Shown here: piece by piece, positions 6,983 through 14,225 of the stretch
Layout: each line of letters begins with the position of its first letter
Position numbering within the stretch: position 1 is the first letter of the stretch
IMG/VR virus record: IMGVR_UViG_3300010368_000080
Span: 1-27,598 of that record
Direction: 5' to 3' (one strand)
Length of the DNA: 27,598 nucleotides
DNA from: a virus
Program-made: the position numbers and the translations under genes
The notes under the pieces: generated by a model
Told to the model about the DNA's origin: nothing
Database searches by the model: none
The model's input: the letters and a program-made list of their open reading frames with translations, nothing else

Positions 6983-9510
6983 GCCTAACATTCCCAAGCG
7001 GATATAGTGGATTCGTAAGATCATCAACCAATGAGAATTGGATATTTTGTCTAGGGTATGATGATGGATTTGATATGGTTGGTACAGCCAATCAATTAGA
7101 TGAGGATGTAAATACTACTGAAACAGAAATAGATGTACAGGATGGAACATTGTTTACTGTTGGTAATTATTATCGTATGAATACTATTGGTACTTCAGTT
7201 TTTACAACTGGAGAACTAATCAAAGTAACAAACATTGTATCTGATGTATTAACAGTACAAAGATCATTAAATGGTATCGCTAATTCACCAGCACAATCAT
7301 CAACAACAGAAAGATTTTTCAATAATAGTTTTACACCTATATCATTTTCAGATACAACCATAGATGATAGATTTTCGCATGGTGCAATCTTATCTCAACC
7401 AAGTATAAGGGAATCAATAGATTTAAAAAATTCAACAAGTAAAACATCTAATATATCATTAGAGATAGCCAACTTTGATTATAATGGTACTCCATTTAGT
7501 GAAGAAATATTTGGAGGTACTAGAAAGTATATTAACAGAGTTTGCAAAGTATTTGTTCAGCTTAATGATAATCCATATCTCCATAATTGTTTACAGATAT
7601 ATTCTGGTAGGTTAGTCAACTTTGGACATAATCAAGATACTATTACTTTGGAAATAGTTGCACATGATCCCTTTGAAGGTATAGAAGTGCCTCAAGTTAA
7701 AACAGATAAAAACAACTATTTCCCAATCGCTTATGGTGATTATAGAGCCAATGCTAGTGCTAATGATTCTCAAAGTGTAGCATTGTCTTTTGGAAGTACA
7801 GCCAATATAGATGAGTTTAGGAAGAGGAAAACATTATATCCGATCCCAGTGGAACAAAGAAGAGGTGATACAGTATTTTCATTAACAGGATTGAAATCAA
7901 TAAGCCAAAATGCTTATCCTCATTTCTACGAGAAATCAGTTGATTCATTTATACCTATTGCAAATCATCCAACAAATAGTTCAACTGTTGATGCTGACAA
8001 TGAACCTTTCCCTACTTCCAGTAGCACAGAATATGCAGTAAAGAATAATCAATCATTATTAAAAGGCCAATTTGTAAAGCCATTAGAAAGAACTGAATCT
8101 CAAACTTCTACAAATTTCTTATGGTCATCTAATGATAATGCTTTTGACCAAGATTATATAGATACCTCAACTTATACACAATGTGCATTACAAGGAAATT
8201 TTACAGATAACGATTCAGCATCTATAAAATTTAAGATGCCACAATTAACAGGAGTTGCAGATGCTATTAGTATCCATCTAGTATTTTCTGGATCAGTAAA
8301 GATTACACCAACTTTTGGAACAACTGGCGAGATTAGAATACAATTAATTGATGAGTCTTTTGGAGCATCGGATATATTAGGATATTACTCAATTACTGAT
8401 TCATCAACAGTAAGCGATTTTAATGTTACTCTTGGTGGTACTTTGGATACTTCATCATTTGCTTATTTTAGCAATGGGAATAATAGTGCAAGTGAATTTC
8501 TTGCTAGTAGCAATGGTTGGGGTGAAGAAATAATTTTAACTATGAAAGCTGTAAAACCAAATCCTTCTGATACTCTTGATGGAAATCTTGGTGGATTTTT
8601 GCGATTAGCTGATGTTGTAATTGAAGTAAGATCAAAACTAGATTATTCAGATCAAGATAAAAAATCAAATAGTTATAAGATATTAGATGATATTGATGAA
8701 TTATACTGTGGTGCTGATGGATTAAATGATATTGATTCTTGGGGAGGTAATGCACTAATTACAAATATTGTTTATGCTCACAGAGACTTAATGCAAAGAT
8801 TTGGAAATTTTACAGATGGAAACAATGTACCATACAATTCTGCTTATGATCCGATCAACTGGGATACTGGTACAGATATATCTACTGTGAAAGATTGGGA
8901 ATTAAGATACTGGATAACCGAACCAAAGCAGTTAAATGATTGCCTAGTTGAATTACAACAAAATGGTGGATTCATTGGAAGATTTAATGGGCAAGGTAAT
9001 TTCACTTATGTATATATCCCGGATAGCATTACTACCGATCATACATTTACAAAAGATGATATTATTGATTTAGATATACAACTAACACCATTTGATGATG
9101 TGGTAACTTCAATGGATATTGAATATGAAAAGCATCCAGTAAAGAATAAGGGATATATAAGTAAGGTAGAGGCTACCAATTCAAGCAATATATCTGATTA
9201 TAATATAGGGACCAATGAAAAGAAAAGAACTGTACGATTAAATGCTTTGGTATCTGCTCCAGCCGCCACGCCATCAAGTAATGTCAATGATGATTACTAT
9301 ACCTATTTTGATAATATATTTTCTCAAAAGTTGATTGTATCATTTTCAATAGTGAATCAAGATTTCTACAATATAGATGTTGGTGATTTTGTAGCATTTG
9401 GAGATGTTGGAACAAATCCTTTCGGCAGTTCTTTTAGTGGTAAAGATTTTATTGTAACACAAATTAATAGAAAACTAGGCTCCATTGGAGTGATAGTGAA
9501 CGAGGTATAG
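6979..9510 (+). CDS. Tail hub / baseplate-type structural protein
   Basis: The product is 843 aa, initiated at TTG 6979 (TTGA overlap with the tape measure stop, GAGG six bases upstream). It is beta-rich: an early repeat-like strand domain (ETEIDVQDGTLFTVGNYYRMN), then a segment 'LQIYSGRLVNFGHNQDTITLEIVAHDPF' and 'VPQVKTDKNNYFPIAYGDYR', which resembles hub proteins that carry a ring domain after the distal tail protein. The C-terminal part (about 640-843) has 'GGFIGRFNGQGNFTYVYIPD' and 'VNQDFYNIDVGDFVAFGD', consistent with a tail-tip hub fold. Placement directly after the tape measure supports the role. Confidence 0.65.
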   Translation: MSLTFPSGYSGFVRSSTNENWIFCLGYDDGFDMVGTANQLDEDVNTTETEIDVQDGTLFTVGNYYRMNTIGTSVFTTGELIKVTNIVSDVLTVQRSLNGIANSPAQSSTTERFFNNSFTPISFSDTTIDDRFSHGAILSQPSIRESIDLKNSTSKTSNISLEIANFDYNGTPFSEEIFGGTRKYINRVCKVFVQLNDNPYLHNCLQIYSGRLVNFGHNQDTITLEIVAHDPFEGIEVPQVKTDKNNYFPIAYGDYRANASANDSQSVALSFGSTANIDEFRKRKTLYPIPVEQRRGDTVFSLTGLKSISQNAYPHFYEKSVDSFIPIANHPTNSSTVDADNEPFPTSSSTEYAVKNNQSLLKGQFVKPLERTESQTSTNFLWSSNDNAFDQDYIDTSTYTQCALQGNFTDNDSASIKFKMPQLTGVADAISIHLVFSGSVKITPTFGTTGEIRIQLIDESFGASDILGYYSITDSSTVSDFNVTLGGTLDTSSFAYFSNGNNSASEFLASSNGWGEEIILTMKAVKPNPSDTLDGNLGGFLRLADVVIEVRSKLDYSDQDKKSNSYKILDDIDELYCGADGLNDIDSWGGNALITNIVYAHRDLMQRFGNFTDGNNVPYNSAYDPINWDTGTDISTVKDWELRYWITEPKQLNDCLVELQQNGGFIGRFNGQGNFTYVYIPDSITTDHTFTKDDIIDLDIQLTPFDDVVTSMDIEYEKHPVKNKGYISKVEATNSSNISDYNIGTNEKKRTVRLNALVSAPAATPSSNVNDDYYTYFDNIFSQKLIVSFSIVNQDFYNIDVGDFVAFGDVGTNPFGSSFSGKDFIVTQINRKLGSIGVIVNEV

Positions 9511-10263
9511 ATGGCTAAAACATTTTATTATGATTCGGTTGGATTATTAGAGGCAACAATAAATGATGGTACATTCTCTGGATCATCATGGAGTGATTCC
9601 GCAAGTATGACAAATGAAGGTAGATTAGTGGATCAATCTATTGCAACAGCAGTATCTGATTTCAATAATGCTGATGCTTTAAAAATTACATTCCCATCTC
9701 CTAAAACTGTTGATTTCCTAGCTGTTTATTTTTCTGCAACAGAAACAGATGACCTGTCATTATATAAAGAAGATACACCAAATAACTATGTTGCTGTGAA
9801 AGGCTTAACAAGTACATTCTCTGCTGGTTGGACTGTTGGAGAGTTTGCCTCTGGTTCTGCTACAAATTATCATTTAGCATCTACGAGTGGTGATATTGCA
9901 AATCTCACAGAGTTTATAATAGGGAGTAAATTAGCCTTTGAAGTACAACCAGACGTAGGGATCGGTGAGCAAGAAATATTTGGTGCGGATGTTCAAACTT
10001 CCATAGGTGGTGTTGAGTACGCTACAAAGAAACATGAACCCAAATCTACATTCTCTTTTAACTTTAGTAATATATCACAAACCTTCAAAGACAACCTACA
10101 AACCTTTGAGCAATCTGTTCAGAACTATAAAAAATTCATCTATTCGGAGGATGGTACTACTGGGCCATTTCACTATGTGAGATTGGATTCCCCAATTCAA
10201 TTTGCTGAAGTAGCATTTGAACGATATTCTGCATCCTTCACCTTGAGAGAACAACTCTCCTAA
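9511..10263 (+). CDS. Distal tail / receptor-binding candidate
   Basis: The product is 250 aa, starting one base after the hub stop (TAGATG). It looks all-beta, with an N-terminal part resembling a sugar-binding or discoidin-like jelly roll (DNSVGLLEAT-type strand pattern, KITFPSPKTVDFLAVYFSATETDDLSLYKED) and a C-terminal part (about 145-250) with 'IGGVEYATKKHEPKSTFSFNFSNISQTFKDNLQTFEQSVQ', typical of tail-tip attachment. It is the last gene before the terminator. Host recognition is inferred from position and fold impression only. Confidence 0.5.
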   Translation: MAKTFYYDSVGLLEATINDGTFSGSSWSDSASMTNEGRLVDQSIATAVSDFNNADALKITFPSPKTVDFLAVYFSATETDDLSLYKEDTPNNYVAVKGLTSTFSAGWTVGEFASGSATNYHLASTSGDIANLTEFIIGSKLAFEVQPDVGIGEQEIFGADVQTSIGGVEYATKKHEPKSTFSFNFSNISQTFKDNLQTFEQSVQNYKKFIYSEDGTTGPFHYVRLDSPIQFAEVAFERYSASFTLREQLS

Positions 10264-10274
10264 TTCCTGTCTAC

Positions 10275-10304
10275 AAAGCCGGTATTTATTTATCGGCTTT
10301 TTTT
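10275..10304 (+). terminator. Rho-independent terminator ending the structural operon
   Basis: A 7-bp stem AAAGCCG (10275-10281) / CGGCTTT (10294-10300) with a 12-base AT-rich loop is followed directly by a T run to 10304. It lies 12 bp after the last tail gene and just before the early promoter, so it separates the late and early units. Confidence 0.9.
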
Positions 10305-10306
10305 CT

Positions 10307-10334
10307 TTGACATATCAAAATAATTGCTTATACT
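10307..10334 (+). promoter_or_regulatory. Sigma70-type early promoter
   Basis: TTGACA at 10307-10312 (a perfect -35) and TATACT at 10329-10334 (one mismatch to TATAAT) are separated by 16 bp. Transcription should begin about 10340-10342. It sits directly after the terminator and ahead of the replication genes, so host RNA polymerase probably uses it first. Confidence 0.85.
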
Positions 10335-10340
10335 TACAAC

Positions 10341-10438
10341 GATGAGACAATTAAATAACAAACATTTAGACACAATAGAGGGAGCATCAGCCCATCAGGG
10401 CGAAATTGTCTCATCCCAATTTGCTCCCTCGTGTCAAA
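10341..10438 (+). ncRNA. Structured 5' leader with interleaved inverted repeats (pseudoknot or switch)
   Basis: Two long complementary pairs cross each other. Helix 1 is GATGAGACAATT (10341-10352) with AATTGTCTCATC (10404-10415), 12 bp perfect. Helix 2 is GAGGGAGCA (10378-10386) with TGCTCCCTC (10422-10430), 9 bp perfect, extended past a 4-base bulge by GACAC (10369-10373) with GTGTC (10431-10435). Between them lies a small hairpin GCCC-atca-GGGC (10390-10401). The left arm of helix 1 starts at the predicted transcription start, and helix 2 ends next to the AAAAGGA that serves the first gene at 10453. The order L1-L2-R1-R2 means either a pseudoknot or two mutually exclusive folds. I match it to no known riboswitch or ribozyme. 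The region is also open in frame with the downstream gene from ATG 10342. Confidence 0.7.
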
Positions 10439-10452
10439 AGGATGAGAATCAA

Positions 10453-10668
10453 ATGAATGAACTTATTTTAAAAGGACTAGGAAAAAGAAAGGTAAGGTCT
10501 ATTTTAAACAAATGGATCAAAGATCAAATTAATGTTTGTCTAGAGTTTAGAAATGGTCGTTTCTCTTTTGATAGTACTATACACTTGGATCAATATGGTG
10601 TAGATGGTTTTGATGAAGATGGTATGCTTGTTGATGAATTATTTAAATTTATTGGCAACAGGATATAG
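10453..10668 (+). CDS. Small early protein, unknown
   Basis: The product from ATG 10453 is 71 aa: a basic N-terminus (LILKGLGKRKVRSILNKWIKDQI) and an acidic C-terminus (YGVDGFDEDGMLVDELFKFIG). AAAAGGA precedes it by about ten bases. The frame extends upstream to ATG 10342, giving a 108-aa alternative that would have to be read from a nearly leaderless transcript. I prefer 10453 because the upstream stretch forms the interleaved repeats and has no Shine-Dalgarno site. As the first gene of the early operon it may act on the host, but nothing shows how. Confidence 0.65.
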   Translation: MNELILKGLGKRKVRSILNKWIKDQINVCLEFRNGRFSFDSTIHLDQYGVDGFDEDGMLVDELFKFIGNRI

Positions 10669-10680
10669 GAGGTAAGTAAG

Positions 10681-10866
10681 ATGAAAATAGTTACCAAAAA
10701 TATGGAGAGAGAACTAATAAAAGCGGTGAATATTATTTCTGACGTTAGAAGTGAAATAACAAAGAGAGAAAAAGCTAATGGTCTTAAAAGACCTATGGGA
10801 AATGTTCTAGGATTCAAATTAGATGCAATATTAGAAGATTTAGACTTTTTGAAGGGAGGTAAGTAA
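10681..10866 (+). CDS. Small early protein, unknown
   Basis: The product is 61 aa, mostly charged helix (ERELIKAVNIISDVRSEITKREKANGLK), ending DAILEDLDFLKGGK. A strong AGGAGG lies eight bases before the ATG, within a leader (AGGTAAGTAAG-ATGAAA) that is repeated almost exactly before the next gene. No family recognised. Confidence 0.7.
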   Translation: MKIVTKNMERELIKAVNIISDVRSEITKREKANGLKRPMGNVLGFKLDAILEDLDFLKGGK

Positions 10867-10867
10867 G

Positions 10868-11110
10868 ATGAAAGAAACAATTATAATAAGCACAAGTGAT
10901 TTATATAATAGTTCAATGGATAGCCTTGTCACTTGCTTGTTGATGGATAAGCATAAAAAAGAAAATTCATATTCTTTTAGTTGGAACATTGAAGGTGGGG
11001 TTGAGGTGGTAGAGCATAGCCTAACAAACATATCAAGGCATAGTGATAATGTAGAACGTGAGCAAGAGTGTTTAAAGTTCAAAATTGATTATAAAGTGAA
11101 TAGGGGATAA
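10868..11110 (+). CDS. Small early protein, unknown
   Basis: The product is 80 aa. Segment 'SDLYNSSMDSLVTCLLMDKHKKENSYSFSWNIEGGVEVVEHS' suggests a mixed alpha/beta fold with two short strands at the end (ECLKFKIDYKV). GGGAGG precedes the ATG at good spacing in the same repeated leader as the gene before. No motif identified. Confidence 0.65.
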   Translation: MKETIIISTSDLYNSSMDSLVTCLLMDKHKKENSYSFSWNIEGGVEVVEHSLTNISRHSDNVEREQECLKFKIDYKVNRG

Positions 11111-11113
11111 GCA

Positions 11114-11452
11114 ATGCAAGACTTGAAAACTAGAATGTTAATTAGTGGTATGAGTTGGGAGTCACAGGAAACTGTGGCTCTCAAAAACATATACGTTCAA
11201 ATTCAATCGTTTTATCAGCACACTGAACTTAACCTCGATGATCTAGGAAAAGCGGAGATTCTTGGCGAATTAAAGGCTTTATCAAGCAAGATAGAGGATT
11301 TAATTGGCTATACTTATAATGAGATGAATAGACTAATCGAAAGAGATTCAAAAATAGATAAAATTTGTATAAGTTGTGAAAGTGATAAAACATATTATTG
11401 CAATACCTGTATGGAGGACATGAATGAACAATATTCGCATAACAGTCAATAA
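11114..11452 (+). CDS. Small early protein with C-terminal zinc ribbon
   Basis: The product is 112 aa. The N-terminal 80 residues are helical, and the C-terminus has C-x2-C (CISC) and C-x2-C (CNTC) pairs ten residues apart, a likely zinc-binding ribbon. It has a GGGGATAAGC leader before the ATG. The message contains a strong GAAA-capped hairpin at 11157-11182, within codons 15-23. Its 3' end overlaps the next gene by 29 bp. Family not recognised; nucleic acid or protein binding is plausible. Confidence 0.65.
   Translation: MQDLKTRMLISGMSWESQETVALKNIYVQIQSFYQHTELNLDDLGKAEILGELKALSSKIEDLIGYTYNEMNRLIERDSKIDKICISCESDKTYYCNTCMEDMNEQYSHNSQ
11157..11182 (+). other. GAAA-tetraloop hairpin inside a coding region
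   Basis: GGGAGTCACAG (11157-11167), loop GAAA, CTGTGGCTCTC (11172-11182) pair over 11 bp, with two G-U pairs (G11158-U11181 and U11162-G11177). A stem this regular with a GNRA loop is unusual inside an AT-rich reading frame and could shape mRNA processing or translation of the gene at 11114. Confidence 0.6.
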
Positions 11453-11612
11453 AGAAGAGTACAATCTTTTAATTGAGGCCATTGATGTCTTTGGAAAGAT
11501 ATGTGCTAATGAACAAAAGAAAGAAGATACTAAAGAATTATTAAAGGATTTAAAAGATGTCAAAAAACAATATGCCATCACAGAAACAAGCGAACCTGGA
11601 ATCTGTGACTAA
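11424..11612 (+). CDS. Small acidic/basic helical protein, unknown
   Basis: The product is 62 aa: a beta strand (NIRITVNKEEYNLLIEAI) and a charged helix (EQKKEDTKELLKDLKDVKKQY). It has an ATGGAGGACATGA context (GGAGG six bases before ATG). It overlaps the upstream gene by 29 bp and the downstream gene by 56 bp; the downstream gene may therefore start later. No family recognised. Confidence 0.6.
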   Translation: MNNIRITVNKEEYNLLIEAIDVFGKICANEQKKEDTKELLKDLKDVKKQYAITETSEPGICD

Positions 11613-11850
11613 TTATGTACCTCACGATATGAGGTATCATGCTGAAATTCAATATGAGGGAGAGGTATCCTTTAGGATGCTCTGTTGTGCTGGTGATTCT
11701 CCATTGTCACTAGCGGCAGATATTCGTAATGAACTCCGCAGAGTCAAAGAACGTCTCCCTCAAATCATTCATGTGGAGGATGTATATAATGAGGAAGATA
11801 TTACAGAAGTTTTTATTGAAGATTTTAACAATGGAGTTTATGATGATTGA
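11557..11850 (+). CDS. Unknown protein
   Basis: The product is 97 aa from ATG 11557. Residues 24-60 (MRYHAEIQYEGEVSFRMLCCAGDSPLSLAADIRNELRRVKERLP) look like strand-strand-helix, and the C-terminus is acidic (EEDITEVFIEDFNNGVYDD). The long 56-bp overlap with the upstream gene raises the chance that translation begins at the ATG at 11572 or 11629 instead. No known motif. Confidence 0.55.
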   Translation: MSKNNMPSQKQANLESVTNYVPHDMRYHAEIQYEGEVSFRMLCCAGDSPLSLAADIRNELRRVKERLPQIIHVEDVYNEEDITEVFIEDFNNGVYDD

Positions 11851-11962
11851 CAAGTTAGAGTTATGGCTTGGAACAATGTTTTTCTATATTGAAAAATATG
11901 GAATGATATTGATTTGGGCATTATGTTTAAATGTTATTTTTCAACTAATAAGGAGCGTATAA
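11843..11962 (+). CDS. 39-aa single-span membrane protein
   Basis: The product reads MIDKLELWLGTMFFYIEKYG followed by the membrane span MILIWALCLNVIFQLI and RSV. It starts at 11843 or one codon earlier (11840), overlapping the upstream stop, and its own stop shares bases with the SSB-like start (TAATG). One membrane segment is clear. Such mini-proteins in early operons often target host membrane functions, but nothing here shows a target. Confidence 0.6.
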   Translation: MIDKLELWLGTMFFYIEKYGMILIWALCLNVIFQLIRSV

Positions 11963-12396
11963 TGGATAATAAGCTAGTTATACCAAAAGGTCAAAGTGTT
12001 GTAGTTACTTTATCTTTTGATCAACCAAAAACAGGAACCAATGCAAATGGTGAATGGTATCTTTATGGTGTTAATCATAATGGTACAGAGAAAGCATTTT
12101 TTGCATCTAAAGTAGCCAACGATAAATTGGTTAATTATAGTAAAGGTGCAAAAGTGAAAATTTCTCATGTAGATATGGGTGAGAAGTCTATGTACAATGT
12201 TGAGCCTGTAAATGGTGCAGTATCTACACCAACATCAGATAAGCCAGATTGGGATGCCATAGCCGCCGGGAAGGTTAGACATGGATTCGCAGTAGAGGCG
12301 TTTAAGATGGGTAAGGAACTCAACAAACAAACGATGGATGAAATTGGTGTATGGGTTGATTATGTCATCAATGGCGATGCCGATCTACCATTCTGA
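11962..12396 (+). CDS. Single-stranded DNA-binding-like protein
   Basis: The product is 144 aa from ATG 11962 (AAGGAG seven bases upstream). Residues about 5-85 alternate beta strands as an OB fold would (LVIPKGQSVVVTLSF, GEWYLYGVNHNG, EKAFFASKV, GAKVKISHVDMG). The protein ends D-A-D-L-P-F, very like the D-D-D-I-P-F tip by which bacterial SSB recruits replication and repair enzymes. It lies at the head of the replication genes. A helical insert at about 92-135 (KPDWDAIAAGKVRHGFAVEAFKMGKEL) is unusual for a plain SSB. A role in coating single strands is inferred from the fold and tail, not proven. Confidence 0.6.
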   Translation: MDNKLVIPKGQSVVVTLSFDQPKTGTNANGEWYLYGVNHNGTEKAFFASKVANDKLVNYSKGAKVKISHVDMGEKSMYNVEPVNGAVSTPTSDKPDWDAIAAGKVRHGFAVEAFKMGKELNKQTMDEIGVWVDYVINGDADLPF

Positions 12397-12779
12397 TGGC
12401 TATTAAGCGTACTAAATACGATAAGATATTCTCTGAATATATAAGAACAAGGGATAAGTGGACTTGTCAGAGATGCAAGAAATATTACAACCCGGATGAG
12501 CCTAATAAGCGAATGGGATTGCATTGTTCACATTACTATGGGAGAGGTAGATATTCAGTACGTTTTGATCCAGATAATGCGGTGGCTCTATGTTATGGAT
12601 GCCATCGCTTTCTGGGTAGTAATCCAGCAGATCATTTGGATTTTATTCGTGAAAGATTAGGCTCTAAAAAATTTAGAGAATTAACACAAAGAAGAAATAT
12701 AATTGTAAAGCGATCTCGAATGTTAAATGATGATTTTTATAATGAATTAAAGTTGATGTTAGAAAATGAAAATACTTAA
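12396..12779 (+). CDS. HNH/NinG-type recombination nuclease
   Basis: The product is 127 aa. It has C24-x2-C27, then H43-C44-x-H46 (LHCSHYYGRGR), then N61 and C66-x2-C69-H70 (NAVALCYGCH), which matches the zinc-stabilised HNH-like core of lambda NinG, followed by a helical end. NinG-like proteins help phage recombination by acting on DNA junctions. It begins on the stop of the SSB-like gene (TGATGG) and overlaps the methyltransferase gene by 14 bp. Confidence 0.8.
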   Translation: MAIKRTKYDKIFSEYIRTRDKWTCQRCKKYYNPDEPNKRMGLHCSHYYGRGRYSVRFDPDNAVALCYGCHRFLGSNPADHLDFIRERLGSKKFRELTQRRNIIVKRSRMLNDDFYNELKLMLENENT

Positions 12780-13401
12780 TCTATATGCTTGTTTAGGTGG
12801 TAATCGTTATAAATGGGGAGATGAACATGATATTACCGCTGTTGAATGGGATGAAGAAGCTGCTAAACTTTATCAAGAAAGATTCCCAAATGATAAAGTA
12901 ATTGTAGAAGATGCTCACCAGTATCTATTAGACCATTACAAAGAATTCGATTTTATATGGTCATCTCCGCCATGTCCAACTCATAGCACTATTCAATTTT
13001 CAATGAAAAATTCAAGGAAAATGAAATATCCAGATATGGCATTATATCAAGAGATCATATTTTTGGATACTTTTTTTAATGGAAAGTATTGTGTTGAAAA
13101 TGTTATTAGTTATTATGAACCATTAATAAGACCTCAAAAAAGAGGAAGACATTATTATTGGACTAATTTTTTACTCCCTACTGTTTTAACAAAAAGAAAA
13201 AATCCAGATTTATCTAGAACTCCAAATATAGTTGATGCTCTTTCGGTTTTCCATGATTATGATTTTAATAAATATAAAGGTAAGCAAAGTAAACAAAAAA
13301 TGGCTAGAAATTTAGTTGATTATGAGGCAGGAAAGGTTATTTTAGATATTGCTATGGGTATAATAAGAAAAAAAGATGAACAGCAAATATCACTATTATG
13401 A
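12766..13401 (+). CDS. DNA cytosine-5 methyltransferase
   Basis: The product is 211 aa, small for the family. Motifs in order: I, LNLYACLGGNRYKWG (residues 4-18); IV, SSPPCPTHS with catalytic C70; VI, ENV at 111-113; VIII, PQKRGR at 123-128; and a final motif-X-like segment ARNLVDYEAGKVILDIA. The target-recognition region between VIII and X is only about 60 residues, so specificity may be short or relaxed. The enzyme methylates cytosine at C5 and could protect phage DNA from restriction. No partner endonuclease with this specificity is evident, so a complete restriction system is not indicated. Confidence 0.88.
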   Translation: MKILNLYACLGGNRYKWGDEHDITAVEWDEEAAKLYQERFPNDKVIVEDAHQYLLDHYKEFDFIWSSPPCPTHSTIQFSMKNSRKMKYPDMALYQEIIFLDTFFNGKYCVENVISYYEPLIRPQKRGRHYYWTNFLLPTVLTKRKNPDLSRTPNIVDALSVFHDYDFNKYKGKQSKQKMARNLVDYEAGKVILDIAMGIIRKKDEQQISLL

Positions 13402-14225
13402 GCAACGGATACATTAAGCTACATCGTAAAATACTAGATAATCCTGTAGTGATGAAATCTAATGATCATCTAGCTGTTTGGATGTATTTATTGCTAAATG
13501 CTACTCATCAGGACTATCAAGTGTTAGTAGGATCAAAGAAAGTTACATTGACATCTGGTCAGTTGATTACTGGTAGAAAGAAGATTTCAAAGGAATTGAA
13601 AATCAATGAAAGCAAGGTTCAAAGGATATTAAAACTGTTTGAAAATGACTCACAAATCGAACAACAAATGAACAGCGTATGTCGCATAATATCAATAGTT
13701 AATTGGGGCGACTATCAAAAAGTGAACAACGAGCGAACACTAAACAATAACAAAAGAAATACAATAAATATATATATAGATCAATTTGAAGAATTTTGGA
13801 ACCTATATGATAAGAAGGTAGGTCGTTCAAAAGCAGAAAGTTCTTATAGGTCAGCAATGAAGAAAACAGATCATACTACCATCATGTCAGCATTGACCAA
13901 ACAGAAGAAGTTGTGGGAGGGGCGAGATAAAGCATATATCAAACATCCTACTACTTGGTTAAATCAAGAATGTTGGAATGATGAGATTGACGATTTGCAA
14001 CCAGCAAAACCAAAGCCATCAAAGAAAGTATTTCAAAAGACACCATCTGGATTGTACAAGGCTTGGTGTATGAAGTGTGGTGGTAAATTACTACCTAGTG
14101 AATTTCAGTTAAGACAATCAAGTGATTGTTGTGGAGTTGAATTACTCCCAGATGATCCAAAGATTGATAAGAGTAAGGAAATTAAAAACATGGAGGAGAT
14201 TTATGGACGTTTGGGAATGGGGTAA
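13398..14225 (+). CDS. Replication initiation protein (replisome organiser-like)
   Basis: The product is 275 aa, overlapping the methyltransferase stop (ATGA). The N-terminal 110 residues (GYIKLHRKILDNPVVMKSNDHLAVWMYLL, TSGQLITGRKKISKELKINESKVQRILK) form the winged-helix pattern of phage replication organiser proteins; the middle (FEEFWNLYDKKVGRSKAESSYRSAMKK, and YIKHPTTWLNQECWNDE) is the DnaD/DnaT-like segment that loads host helicase. The C-terminus adds a likely zinc site (CMKCGG and DCCG). With no phage polymerase or helicase nearby, it probably recruits the host replisome. The origin may lie within or near this gene; I could not identify iterons. Confidence 0.8.
   Translation: MSNGYIKLHRKILDNPVVMKSNDHLAVWMYLLLNATHQDYQVLVGSKKVTLTSGQLITGRKKISKELKINESKVQRILKLFENDSQIEQQMNSVCRIISIVNWGDYQKVNNERTLNNNKRNTINIYIDQFEEFWNLYDKKVGRSKAESSYRSAMKKTDHTTIMSALTKQKKLWEGRDKAYIKHPTTWLNQECWNDEIDDLQPAKPKPSKKVFQKTPSGLYKAWCMKCGGKLLPSEFQLRQSSDCCGVELLPDDPKIDKSKEIKNMEEIYGRLGMG

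Noticed and set aside
10341-10415. Hammerhead ribozyme (GATGAG ... CGAAA)
   Set aside because: The core needs CUGAUGA with a helix closing directly onto GAAA, plus a NUH cleavage site between helices III and I. Here the U is missing before GAUGAG and the bases after it pair with sequence beyond CGAAA, not before it.
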